NCBI GenBank assembly: GCA_043820985.1
Contig: JBDRDH010000138.1
Location: 11,378-75,377 of the forward strand
Source: JAAYXS01 sp043820985
GTDB lineage: Bacteria > Planctomycetota > Phycisphaerae > UBA1845 > Fen-1342
Reading direction: 5' to 3'
Length of the DNA stretch: 64,000 bases
The notes below the pieces were generated by a model, which was not told the DNA's origin, searched no databases, and saw only the letters and a list, made by a program, of their open reading frames with translations. Position 1 is the stretch's first letter, and each line of letters starts with the position of its first letter. Position numbers and translations under genes: made by a program. Positions 25,311-34,473 of this stretch are shown here, piece by piece.

Positions 25311-26354
25311 TCATTCGGTCATGGCCGCCGCCAGTAGATGCTCCACACCATCACTGGCTGGATCCGCCACCGGCACGGCCAGTTCGCGTTCTATCCGGCG
25401 CATCTCCGCCTGCACGGACTGGGAATCCTGCCCGAATGGGTTAAGTGCTACTCCGACGACCCGAGCCGGATGCAGCAGCGACGCTACCTGCTCGTAAATC
25501 GCGCGCAGTTCCCGCAGAGGCGGCAAGCGCCGCTCGGGCTGTACGCGATAGTGCGTGCGACCCGCGTGATGGACCAGGATCAGGGCGTCCGGGCAGGTAC
25601 CATGCAAAAGTGCCAGGCTCACGGCTGAAAATCCCGGATGTCCCAGGCTGCCCTGCCCTTCCACGAAGCAAACATCAGCATCAGCCGCGCTGAGCACCAG
25701 AGCTTCCGTGGCACCCGGCGCAAAATCAGACACCAACGCATCAATAGCGACGCCACGGCCGTCGATCATGATGCCGGTCTGTCCGGTGGCCAGAAACTCG
25801 GCGCGCAGGCCGCACCGGGTCGCGGCCGCCGTCAGCTCCAGGGCGGCCACCATCTTGCCCACGTTACCGTCGGTACCAACGGTCAGCACGCGGCGACAGC
25901 GCGTGGTAACCGCGCGCCCAGATGCGAGTATCTGATCCTCGGGTGGTTTACGGAGATCAAGGATCCGCGCGCCAGTTTGCTGGGATACAGTAACCAGCTC
26001 GTCGTCATCCTCCAGCCAGGTGTGCAGCCCACTCACCACATCGAGCCCGGCTTGTAATGCTTCCAGCACATGTCGCCGCATGCTATCGGGCAAGCGTCCG
26101 CCGGGTGGGGCCACGCCAATAAACAGAGCTTGCGGCTGTAGTTCCTTACTGGCCAACACCCGCGGCAGAATTGGGACTGGTGGTGCCCAGGGGATGGTGG
26201 CGGAGAGGGCCGCGCCGGCGGCGACCGAGTCGATCACGGCCACCACGTCATCAGCCCGGTAGCGTAGTAAGGCTGCCGCCGTTTTCGACGTAAAGACCCC
26301 CAGGTGACCTTCGGTCAGCAATAAAATGCGTTCATAATTTGGTAAAACGTGCAA
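25311..26354 (-). CDS. DUF1611 family protein, DgcN-like
   Basis: The protein is about 347 residues from a TTG at 26354, the start that best fits homology (ERILLLTEGHLGVFTSKTAAALL). A TTG at 26402 would add 16 residues, and no ATG is available in frame, so the start is uncertain. The domain has an N-terminal Rossmann-like half and a C-terminal P-loop half with VGTDGNVGKMVAALEL. Family members have been linked to D-glutamate N-acetylation (DgcN). The usual partner racemase DgcA is not adjacent. Confidence 0.72.
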   Translation of the reverse strand: MHVLPNYERILLLTEGHLGVFTSKTAAALLRYRADDVVAVIDSVAAGAALSATIPWAPPVPILPRVLASKELQPQALFIGVAPPGGRLPDSMRRHVLEALQAGLDVVSGLHTWLEDDDELVTVSQQTGARILDLRKPPEDQILASGRAVTTRCRRVLTVGTDGNVGKMVAALELTAAATRCGLRAEFLATGQTGIMIDGRGVAIDALVSDFAPGATEALVLSAADADVCFVEGQGSLGHPGFSAVSLALLHGTCPDALILVHHAGRTHYRVQPERRLPPLRELRAIYEQVASLLHPARVVGVALNPFGQDSQSVQAEMRRIERELAVPVADPASDGVEHLLAAAMTE

Positions 26355-26459
26355 GGGCGCACCAGCACACTTGTTGTTAAAACATGGAATCCGTATCGGC
26401 AAGTTTATGCTGAATCATCAGAGGTGTCAGCCGCCTGGGGCGGTTACCATCTTACGGTC

Positions 26460-28775
26460 ATGCGCCAAGAACGTATCATCGTCGCCTTGTTCATCATCAT
26501 ATTGCCGGGTGTCATACTCGCGCCGGCGTGGCGACTGGGCGGTCTGGGTGCCAATGAAGACGACGTGCTGTACTACTACCCCTCGCGGGTGTTCCTGCAA
26601 GAGACGGTAACCGCCGGGCACTGGCCCTGGCTCAATCCCTGGAATGGGCTGGATCGCCCATATGCCGCCGATCCCCAATCCGCATTGTGGTATCCCTTTA
26701 CCGGGCTGTTTCTGGTGCTGCCAACCCTGGTGGCCTATGGGCTGCTGTTGTGGATTCATTACAGCCTGGCCATCTGGGGTATGTATCGGTTACTGCGGGT
26801 CGAGCACCTGGGGCGCCGGGCCGCGCTGTTCGGTGGTCTGGCTTTCGCATTCTGCGGCTTCCTGCTGGCGCACCGGGCCCATTTCACCATGCAGCAGGCC
26901 GCCGCTTGGGCACCCTGGATTTTCTGGGGCATGTGGCGCTATGCCAATGGCTCGGCTGCTGAAGACCGCGCTGGAATACGACGTCTTTGTGTTGTTGTGT
27001 TTCTGGGAGCCCTGCAATGTTTTGCCGGGCACGTACAGATTGCCGCCATTACGGCACTGGGCACGCTGGTTTACATACTGGCAAGATGCCACCGAGTTGA
27101 GGGAGTAATCGGTAATCGCCTCAATTTGTTGACGGTTATGACGACGCGTTGGCTGCTCACGTGGGTATGTGTGGCGGGCCTGTTCGCCATTCAATGGCTG
27201 CCGACTCTGGCTTACGTGCGTGAGTGTACCCGCGCGCAACGCACCTACCAGGATTTCGTGGAGAATAGCTGGCATCCAGTCTCGGCGGTCGGTTGGGTGT
27301 TGCCCATGTTTTACGGGCAGCGCACTCCCAATGTCTTCGGCCAGGAATACTGGGGCCCATCACACCAGTGTGAGCAGTTCAGCTATGCTGGAATATTGCC
27401 GCTGCTGCTGGCAGTATTAGGCTTGCGGGCCGGCTGGCGCCAGGATCCCCGCAGAAGAGCATGGCTGATCGTCCTGGTCTTTGGCCTCTTGCTGGCGCTT
27501 GGCGAATTGGGGCCATTCTGCCCGGTTTTGTACCGGCTGCCCGGGAGCAGTTTGTTTCGAGTACCCGCGCGGGCATTGCTGTTGTTCAATCTGGCGGTCG
27601 CGGCACTGGCGGCCTTGAGCCTGGAGGATCTGATGGCTGGGCACACTCCTTTCAGGGTGCGCCTAAGAGCCCTGGCGCAGAAATGGAGCCGGCGACCCTG
27701 GATCACGACTCCGGTAATCATCGTGATACCATTGCTGCTGGTTTTGTTGGCACTGCCATGGTTGCCAGACGCGACCCGCGCGGCGGCGCTGGCCAGCATG
27801 TGCCCCTGGAAGCCGGCCGTGTTTGTGCCGCTGGTAATCACCCTCGCGAGTCTTGGTGCCTTATACCTGGTCGCCCGGCGCTGGTGGCAACCCAACTGGA
27901 TCTGGCTGCTGATGTGTATCACAGCCCTCGATCTGAGCGTGATCGGGTGGACGATTGACATCCCCCGCGATGCCCGTCAACCGACCGACCTGCTAACCGC
28001 TACCGATCAATCCTGGCGGGCACCTCTGTATGAATCGCGACAGCGTCTGTGGGTTGTGACTGATACCCCGGGCGTCTACTCGGAACCCATGCGGAAATGT
28101 GTCGCCAACACGAATGTATTGGAGCACATCCCCGCTCTGACGGATTACGGCCCGTTGCAGCCCAGGGCTTACGCCGAACGCTTCGGATTCACGCCGTGGG
28201 GCATCAGCCGTCAGCCCGCTGAACTCCTGGCGCAATCGCAGTGGTTGCGGGTATTCAACGTCGGCTGGATTCTGTTATGTGAGTCAAACCTGCCCGCTCC
28301 GGCCGGCTGCGAACTGGTTCAGACCACTGAGTCTGATTGGCGACTCTATCGTAATCCGGCGGCCGCCGGCATGGCTTTTTTCGACAATCCCACTCAGCCG
28401 GGCAGCGTGCGTTACACGGCGCGGGGACCGAACACCTTTACCACCAGCCTGGACACCTGGCCCACTCAAGCGCGCGCGAAGCCGCGAGAAAACTGGCCCC
28501 GACTCATTGTCTCGCGCCTGGCATTACCCGGCTGGCGGGCCACCGCTGACGGACGTGAGCTGCCAATCGAATCGGCACATGGAGCACTCCTGAGCATACG
28601 CGTACCGCCCGGAAACCCACTGGAAGTACACTGGTCATATTTTCCGCCGGCTCTGGCACCCGGCGGGGTAATCTCGACTCTGAGCACGCTGCTGCTGCTC
28701 GGTGCCTGGCTGCGATCGCATCGTACCTGGACTATGCGTCCAGGTAGTATGTGGAATCGCTGGTGTCGTCGGTAA
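26460..28775 (+). CDS. YfhO-family polytopic membrane protein
   Basis: I place the start at the ATG at 26460, beginning MRQERIIVALFIIILPGV; an earlier frame start at 26349 overlaps the divergent gene. The protein has about 771 residues, with ten or more hydrophobic segments to about residue 530 and then a soluble C-terminal domain with a final hydrophobic stretch. A DD pair (GANEDDVLYYYP) and PWNGLDRPYAADPQSALW lie in the first outer loop, as in GT-C-type glycosyltransferases and the YfhO family. These proteins probably move sugars onto envelope polymers, but the substrate is unknown. Confidence 0.75.
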   Translation: MRQERIIVALFIIILPGVILAPAWRLGGLGANEDDVLYYYPSRVFLQETVTAGHWPWLNPWNGLDRPYAADPQSALWYPFTGLFLVLPTLVAYGLLLWIHYSLAIWGMYRLLRVEHLGRRAALFGGLAFAFCGFLLAHRAHFTMQQAAAWAPWIFWGMWRYANGSAAEDRAGIRRLCVVVFLGALQCFAGHVQIAAITALGTLVYILARCHRVEGVIGNRLNLLTVMTTRWLLTWVCVAGLFAIQWLPTLAYVRECTRAQRTYQDFVENSWHPVSAVGWVLPMFYGQRTPNVFGQEYWGPSHQCEQFSYAGILPLLLAVLGLRAGWRQDPRRRAWLIVLVFGLLLALGELGPFCPVLYRLPGSSLFRVPARALLLFNLAVAALAALSLEDLMAGHTPFRVRLRALAQKWSRRPWITTPVIIVIPLLLVLLALPWLPDATRAAALASMCPWKPAVFVPLVITLASLGALYLVARRWWQPNWIWLLMCITALDLSVIGWTIDIPRDARQPTDLLTATDQSWRAPLYESRQRLWVVTDTPGVYSEPMRKCVANTNVLEHIPALTDYGPLQPRAYAERFGFTPWGISRQPAELLAQSQWLRVFNVGWILLCESNLPAPAGCELVQTTESDWRLYRNPAAAGMAFFDNPTQPGSVRYTARGPNTFTTSLDTWPTQARAKPRENWPRLIVSRLALPGWRATADGRELPIESAHGALLSIRVPPGNPLEVHWSYFPPALAPGGVISTLSTLLLLGAWLRSHRTWTMRPGSMWNRWCRR

Positions 28776-28786
28776 CGGGAATCCGA

Positions 28787-29611
28787 TCAATTGGGACTGG
28801 GCGCGGCCGGCCAGCGCAGGCGAATTGTACAGCCCGGGCCTTCATTGGCCTCGGCCTGGATTGTGGCCGCATGTTGCTGAACAATCATCCGGCAGACGTT
28901 CAATCCCAGGCCGACTGACTGCCAGGCGCGCGGTTCGGTACTATAAGGCGCTGCCAGGAAAGGATTGATGGTGTTTTCAATCTGGTCGGCGGGCAGGCCC
29001 CGACCGGCATCGCGAACTTCGATGATGATGTGATCGCCATCACTTTGCGCGGAAATTCGCAGGCAGCCACGCATACCCTGCATGGCTTGTTGGGCATTGA
29101 GCAGCAGGTTGAGCAGCACTTGTTCCAACAAGTCGAAATGTGCGTGCACATGCAAATTCTCGGGGACGGAGATCACTAGCTCGATGCCGTCCTTATCGAG
29201 CGGTCGTACTATTGCCGCAATGGCTTCCTGAACAGCGCGGCTGACCGAGCAGGGCTGCGGGGGCTGCTTGGCGCCCTGGGCCAGGCCCAGCAATTGCTCG
29301 GTGACCGCTATCGCACGTTGCACGTGGGCCTTGGAGCGTTCCACGGTTCGTCGCATGTCGGCCGGGCTACCCGTGCTCAGCGCGAACTCGGCGCGGGCCA
29401 GGATCGGTGTCATCAGGTTATTAATCTCATGGGCCACCATGGCCGACATGGTGCCCAGCAACGCGAGACGCTGCGACGCGACCAGATCGGCCTGCAAGCA
29501 CTCAATGGTCTTCTGGAGCTGCTCAGTTGATAGTGTGGAGGAAAATGAAGGGGGTTCAATCACGGATCTGGATTGGAGAGAATCTTGAAATCCGGTTTCT
29601 GGGCACTGCAC
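28787..29611 (-). CDS. Soluble sensor histidine kinase
   Basis: A 274-residue kinase with no membrane segment. Motifs in order: a coiled coil (TEQLQKTIECLQADLVASQ), H box AMVAHEINNLMTP with the phospho-accepting His near residue 61, N box LLNLLLNAQQAM, G1 VRDAGRGLP and G2 GLGLNVCRMIVQQH. It belongs to the HisKA/HATPase_c group. No response regulator is adjacent, so it is an orphan and its signal must come through another protein or through the N-terminal region. Confidence 0.85.
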   Translation of the reverse strand: MQCPETGFQDSLQSRSVIEPPSFSSTLSTEQLQKTIECLQADLVASQRLALLGTMSAMVAHEINNLMTPILARAEFALSTGSPADMRRTVERSKAHVQRAIAVTEQLLGLAQGAKQPPQPCSVSRAVQEAIAAIVRPLDKDGIELVISVPENLHVHAHFDLLEQVLLNLLLNAQQAMQGMRGCLRISAQSDGDHIIIEVRDAGRGLPADQIENTINPFLAAPYSTEPRAWQSVGLGLNVCRMIVQQHAATIQAEANEGPGCTIRLRWPAAPSPN

Positions 29612-29709
29612 TGAATTCGGCCTCTCCGAGTCAGCGAATTACTGCGTCCCCAATAGCGGCCTCTCAATATTAGCAGGATGCTAGTCCGCATGCTTAATGA
29701 TGTCAACAT

Positions 29710-30708
29710 TCAGCCCAACTCCTCGGCCTTGGGTGGCCGATTCATCAACTCCGTGATGGCGGTCAGCGGGGCCTTATTCTCAAACAGCACCTCATAAACC
29801 GCCCGAGTTATCGGCATCTCCACTCGACGCTCTTCGGCCAGCTCGAGTACGGCCTTCGTGGTTGGAATACCCTCGATCACGGACACGCTTTCGCTGATTA
29901 CCTCCTCGGCACTCTTGCCTTGCCCGATACGTTCGCCGGCGGAACGGTTGCGTCCCACTGGTGAGACGCAGGTCGTCACCAGGTCTCCAACACCAGCCAG
30001 ACCGACGAAGGTCTCGGCCCGCGCTCCTAGTGCCACGCCTAGCCGCGTAATCTCAACCAGGCCGCGCGTAATCAGGGCTGCCTTGGCATTATCACCGGCT
30101 TTCAGGCCATCCAGAATTCCCGCCGCCAGCGCGATGATATTCTTCAGGGCCCCGGCCAGTTCCACTCCCAGAACGTCGGGATTGGTGTAGATGCGAAACC
30201 AGGAAGTGCTGGCTACCGACTGTACAAATTGTGCCGCCTCGGAGACAGCACTGGCAACCACCACCGTGGCGGGCAGGCAACGTGCCACCTCGGGTGCAAT
30301 ACTGGGACCGGAGAGGACCGCGATCGGATTCCCCCGGGCATGTTCCGCGATGATCTGGCTGGGCCGTTTGCCGGTCGTAAGCTCGATACCCTTGGTTACG
30401 CTACAGATTGGCACGTCTGGCGGCACGAGTGGTTCCAGTCGCTCCCATAGGGCGCGCAGGAATTGACAAGGTACCGCGGAGATAATCAGCTCGGTGCTGG
30501 CCAACGCGCCGGCGGGATCGTCCGTGGGCGTGACGTTGTCGGCCAGCTTGACCCCCGGCAGGTACCGCTGGTTTTCGCGGGCCACCACGAGTTCCTGTAA
30601 TTCGCACTCGCGTGCCAGCAGGGCCACCCGGGCACCATTGTTTTCCAATACGTGAGCCATCACCGTGCCCATGGCACCCGCGCCAAGTACTGTCGCCTTC
30701 GTTAGCAT
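29710..30708 (-). CDS. gpsA: Glycerol-3-phosphate dehydrogenase [NAD(P)+]
   Basis: The 332-residue enzyme reduces dihydroxyacetone phosphate to sn-glycerol-3-phosphate for phospholipids. Its NAD(P) loop is VLGAGAMGTVMAHVL and its catalytic lysine lies in AGALKNIIALAAGILDGLKAGDN. A GAGGAGCG ribosome site 7 bases before the ATG at 30708 fixes the start. A frame-start seven codons earlier is less likely. It lies 93 bp after addA on the same strand and may be in the same transcript. Confidence 0.93.
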   Translation of the reverse strand: MLTKATVLGAGAMGTVMAHVLENNGARVALLARECELQELVVARENQRYLPGVKLADNVTPTDDPAGALASTELIISAVPCQFLRALWERLEPLVPPDVPICSVTKGIELTTGKRPSQIIAEHARGNPIAVLSGPSIAPEVARCLPATVVVASAVSEAAQFVQSVASTSWFRIYTNPDVLGVELAGALKNIIALAAGILDGLKAGDNAKAALITRGLVEITRLGVALGARAETFVGLAGVGDLVTTCVSPVGRNRSAGERIGQGKSAEEVISESVSVIEGIPTTKAVLELAEERRVEMPITRAVYEVLFENKAPLTAITELMNRPPKAEELG

Positions 30709-30801
30709 GTATATACGCTCCTCGAACAAAGGCTGTGGATGACTGTTGGCCGATTGTACCCCTCCCCGGCCGCCTCGTGTAAACCAGCCTGGGCAGTTTT
30801 C

Positions 30802-33800
30802 TCAGCTCCCCAGCGCATTTGTCAGTATTTGTTGAAGGTCAAATGGGGAATGCGGCACATCAATAATCCGCCTGCCACGCAGGAACACCAACAGTAGCTT
30901 GGTTACCGGGCGCGTGCGGAGCTGGCCGAGCGCCTGGGCATATAATTGCATCTGGATCGTATAGCCGGTCAGGCGCTGTTGAAGTTCCTCGGCGGTGTCA
31001 ATGCGGTCGGTCTTGTAGTCTATGATTGTCAGACCATGATTGGACTCCCACAGGCAATCGATCACGCCACGCACGATGATTGCTTCGTGAGTATCCTCGC
31101 AAGGCAGTGCGCAGACAAAAGGAACTTCACGCTGTACGCGGTCCTCGTGCCGGGCCAGGGCTTGCGCCAGGTCGGTGTTGCCGAACCAGGCGAGGTCCGC
31201 CACCGGGATCAAATCAGCCTCATCCGCGGTCAGCACCCCCGCGGTCACCAGTTCCCGCAACTGCTCCCGCACTTGCGTTTCGGAGGCCAAGCGCCCCGGA
31301 TCCGCATGCTCCAGAAAGCGGTGGCAGGCCGTGCCGATTAAATGCCCGGCCGGCGTCCCCGTGGTGGCGAACTCCGGGAGACGCAGTTCCACCGAACGGT
31401 CCCCGATACTCAGCGGCGTCTCTTCGTCGCCGTGCGAGACCGCCAATTCCTTCAGGGTACTGACCGATAACAAAGCCGGGATTTCGGCCAGACGCCGGTC
31501 CAACGCACTGGTAACCAATTTCAGCCCGCGCTGAATCCATGATTCGTCATCCGGGCCGATCATCGCTGGCGTTTTCTTCCCGCCGGTGGCTGGCGAATCA
31601 CTCCGGATTATGCTCCAAGGGTCATAGGTGCTCACCGCTATCAGGGGTGGCGCGTTCGTGGCGTCTGTGAGTTGATTATCCGCGGCAACACTGTGCATGA
31701 TCCAGGTAAGGGTATTCCCCGCGCTGAGCCGGGTGGCCAATGGTGGCGGACCGGCCTGATCGGCATAGCGCGCCCGGGTCTTCTCCCAGGTCTGGGGCTC
31801 CGCATACCCGATCACTATCAGCCGCTCACGGGCGCGCGTGGTCGCTACATACAGCAAGCGTAATTCCTCTTCCATGTCGCGTGCCAGGCGGGCATGCCTG
31901 AGGGTGTGATGTCGCGCGCCGACTATCTCGCCACCCGCCGGATAGTCATAAAACCGCAGTCCCAGCCCCCCCTCCCGGTCGCATTGCAGATCCGCCGAAC
32001 CACTGCGCAGATTGAACTGGCTGCCAGTATTCAGCAGAAAAACCACCGGAAATTCGAGCCCCTTGGCGGCGTGAATGGTCATGATACGTATGGCGTCCCG
32101 GCCGGCGGCCACGGGCACCCCGGGATCGAGTTCGGCCGTCGACAGATCATCCAGATACGCCACGAACTCCGCTACGCCATGTTGCCCACTACCGGCAAAC
32201 TCGGCGGAAAAATTCTCCAGGGCTCGCAACAGAGCCACGCGATGCGCGCCATCGGGCAGAGCCTGGGCAAACAGCAGCAGGCCGGTGTCGTGGAATATTA
32301 CTCGGATCAACTCCGGCAGTTCTTCGGTGCGGGCCACTTCACCCCAGCGCTCGAGTTGTTCCAGCGCATCACGTACTTTGACTACTGCGGGATTGTCATC
32401 ATTTGCGCTGGCGGTTCGGAGATCATCTGTCCAGCCGGAGAACTTGAGCACCGCATCCAGGAAGTCACCGTCCGAACACGCCGACCGCACGCGCAAAAGC
32501 TCCGCCGCCGACAGGCCCACCAGCGGCCCGCGCAGATAAGCGGCCAGTGGCACATCCTGGCGCCGATTGGCCAGTAATGTCAGCACGTTGCGCACGTCGT
32601 TGATTTCCGGCATGTCAAATAGCGTGTCATGTCCACCGGTCAGACAGGCGAGTCCGGCCTTGCGCAGCTCGGCGGCGACCACGGCGGCATTCTGCCGGGC
32701 GGAACGCAGCAGGATGGCAATGTCACCCAGTCGCAGCTCGCGTAGCCGAATGTTGTCGTTTTCGTCGCGCTGCGGAACCTGGACACCCGCCGCCAGCATG
32801 TCATTGATCAGGTGTGCCGCCAGCAGGGCTTCACGCTCGATGCGCTCCAGAGGTACAGCTTCGTCTTCGTCTTCGTTGTGTTGCCGCGCGCGGCGGGCCT
32901 GCTCGATGATGTGTACGTCGATGCGTGCCTGGTGATCCAGCGTGGGATTGGGAACTTCTTCCCGGCCGGCGCGCAGGCGCTCTTGCACGGCAAAGTCCGT
33001 CCCACCCAAATCCGGGTGAAACAACTGGGCGAACAGTCCATTCAAGCCTGCGAGCACGCGCGGATGACTGCGGAAATTGTCAGACAAATACCGCACAGCT
33101 CCTTCTCGTTTGCCGGCGTCAAATGAACGTGCCAGCTCGGTGAATAAGCGCGGTTCAGCCTGGCGAAAGCCGTAGATACTTTGCTTGATATCGCCGACCA
33201 CAAAGCAGTTCGAGCGCCCGGGCTCCGGGCGGGTCACCAATCGTAGGATTTCAACTTGTAACGGGCTGGTGTCCTGGTATTCGTCCACCAGGATGTGTTC
33301 GTAACGCTGCTGGAACCGCCGGGCTGCTTCGGTGGCGGTTCGTACCTGGCCGGCAACCGGCGTACCCAGCAGTTCCAACGTCAGCCGCAGGACATCGCCG
33401 AACTCCAATGCCGTGCGAGCGCGCTTGGCGGTGGTCAGTTGTTCGTGATAGCGTTGTTCCAGGTCGAGCAATGTAATCAGCAGAGCTGCCGAGGCGGGTG
33501 CATTTTGTAGTAAATCCCCAACCAGGCTGGGTAACCAGCGTTTTTTCAGTCGTTCGGTTAGCCAGGTTTTGACAATCTCGTCAAAGAGCGTTTTTCCCGC
33601 GCCGTCGAGTCCGGACAGCTTGCCCGGTTTATAGCCAGCCAGCTCTTCCAATACCGCTAACAGAGTTGCGTCGTCCGGAATATTGCTGAGGCGTTTATGC
33701 CACTGTGCCAGCATGCTCTGGTAACGGATGAGTTCGTTTTTGAGTTGTGCGCCTGGCGTAGTCTTAATCAGCTCCGCGAGTTGCGCCGCCTGGAAGGCAC

Positions 33801-34473
33801 ACTCATCCCTCAGCACCGTGCCGAGTACCTGCCGGGCATCGGCGCGCAGCTCATCTTCTCCGAGGAGGCATAGGGCGCGCTGCCGCTGGAGCCAGTCATC
33901 GACTTCCACGACATTTTCGCGGAAGCCATTTAGTTGCGCGATCAGGCGCCGCAGGAAGCCATCGTCCGGCTGCCGGCATCGCCGCAGCCAGGCACGGGCC
34001 CGTTGGGCGCTTTCATCATCCGCCGAATAAAGCCACGCGAAGAGCTCATCCAACACCTGGGCGCGTAACAGCCGGGCATCTTCCTCCGCAAACATCTGGA
34101 ACTCGCCGTCGATCCCGAGTTCACTACTATGCGCTCGCACGACGCGGCCACACCAGGCGTCGATCGTGCCGATGTCCGCCGTATCGACCAGCACGGCCTG
34201 TCGCCGTAGATGGTCGCGCCGGACCGGTTGTACTGCCTGTGCCGCTTCCTCGCGCAGCATGCGGGCGATGCGGACCCGCAATTCGGCGGCGGCGGCTCGG
34301 GTGAAGGTTACTACCAGTAGCCGATTCACATCGCATGGCTGTTTTTCATCGGCGATCAGTGACACGCAACGCCGCGCCAACACTTCGGTTTTCCCCGAAC
34401 CAGCCGAAGCCGACACCAGCAGGCTCGTGCCGCGCTGCATAATCGCCGCCTGTTGACTGTCCGTCAGCTTCAT
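30802..34473 (-). CDS. addA: AddA helicase-nuclease subunit
   Basis: The 1223-residue UvrD-type superfamily 1 helicase has a C-terminal nuclease. Walker A is SASAGSGKTEVLARR, Walker B is HILVDEYQDTSPLQ, and later helicase motifs include FVVGDIKQSIYGFRQAEP, MTIHAAKGLEFPVVFL and YVATTRARERL. The nuclease site is VRGVIDCLWE...IIDYKTDR near the C-terminus. It works with AddB to process double-strand breaks for RecA. The start overlaps the addB stop by 4 bp, so the two are coupled. Its length is usual for the family. Confidence 0.95.
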   Translation of the reverse strand: MKLTDSQQAAIMQRGTSLLVSASAGSGKTEVLARRCVSLIADEKQPCDVNRLLVVTFTRAAAAELRVRIARMLREEAAQAVQPVRRDHLRRQAVLVDTADIGTIDAWCGRVVRAHSSELGIDGEFQMFAEEDARLLRAQVLDELFAWLYSADDESAQRARAWLRRCRQPDDGFLRRLIAQLNGFRENVVEVDDWLQRQRALCLLGEDELRADARQVLGTVLRDECAFQAAQLAELIKTTPGAQLKNELIRYQSMLAQWHKRLSNIPDDATLLAVLEELAGYKPGKLSGLDGAGKTLFDEIVKTWLTERLKKRWLPSLVGDLLQNAPASAALLITLLDLEQRYHEQLTTAKRARTALEFGDVLRLTLELLGTPVAGQVRTATEAARRFQQRYEHILVDEYQDTSPLQVEILRLVTRPEPGRSNCFVVGDIKQSIYGFRQAEPRLFTELARSFDAGKREGAVRYLSDNFRSHPRVLAGLNGLFAQLFHPDLGGTDFAVQERLRAGREEVPNPTLDHQARIDVHIIEQARRARQHNEDEDEAVPLERIEREALLAAHLINDMLAAGVQVPQRDENDNIRLRELRLGDIAILLRSARQNAAVVAAELRKAGLACLTGGHDTLFDMPEINDVRNVLTLLANRRQDVPLAAYLRGPLVGLSAAELLRVRSACSDGDFLDAVLKFSGWTDDLRTASANDDNPAVVKVRDALEQLERWGEVARTEELPELIRVIFHDTGLLLFAQALPDGAHRVALLRALENFSAEFAGSGQHGVAEFVAYLDDLSTAELDPGVPVAAGRDAIRIMTIHAAKGLEFPVVFLLNTGSQFNLRSGSADLQCDREGGLGLRFYDYPAGGEIVGARHHTLRHARLARDMEEELRLLYVATTRARERLIVIGYAEPQTWEKTRARYADQAGPPPLATRLSAGNTLTWIMHSVAADNQLTDATNAPPLIAVSTYDPWSIIRSDSPATGGKKTPAMIGPDDESWIQRGLKLVTSALDRRLAEIPALLSVSTLKELAVSHGDEETPLSIGDRSVELRLPEFATTGTPAGHLIGTACHRFLEHADPGRLASETQVREQLRELVTAGVLTADEADLIPVADLAWFGNTDLAQALARHEDRVQREVPFVCALPCEDTHEAIIVRGVIDCLWESNHGLTIIDYKTDRIDTAEELQQRLTGYTIQMQLYAQALGQLRTRPVTKLLLVFLRGRRIIDVPHSPFDLQQILTNALGS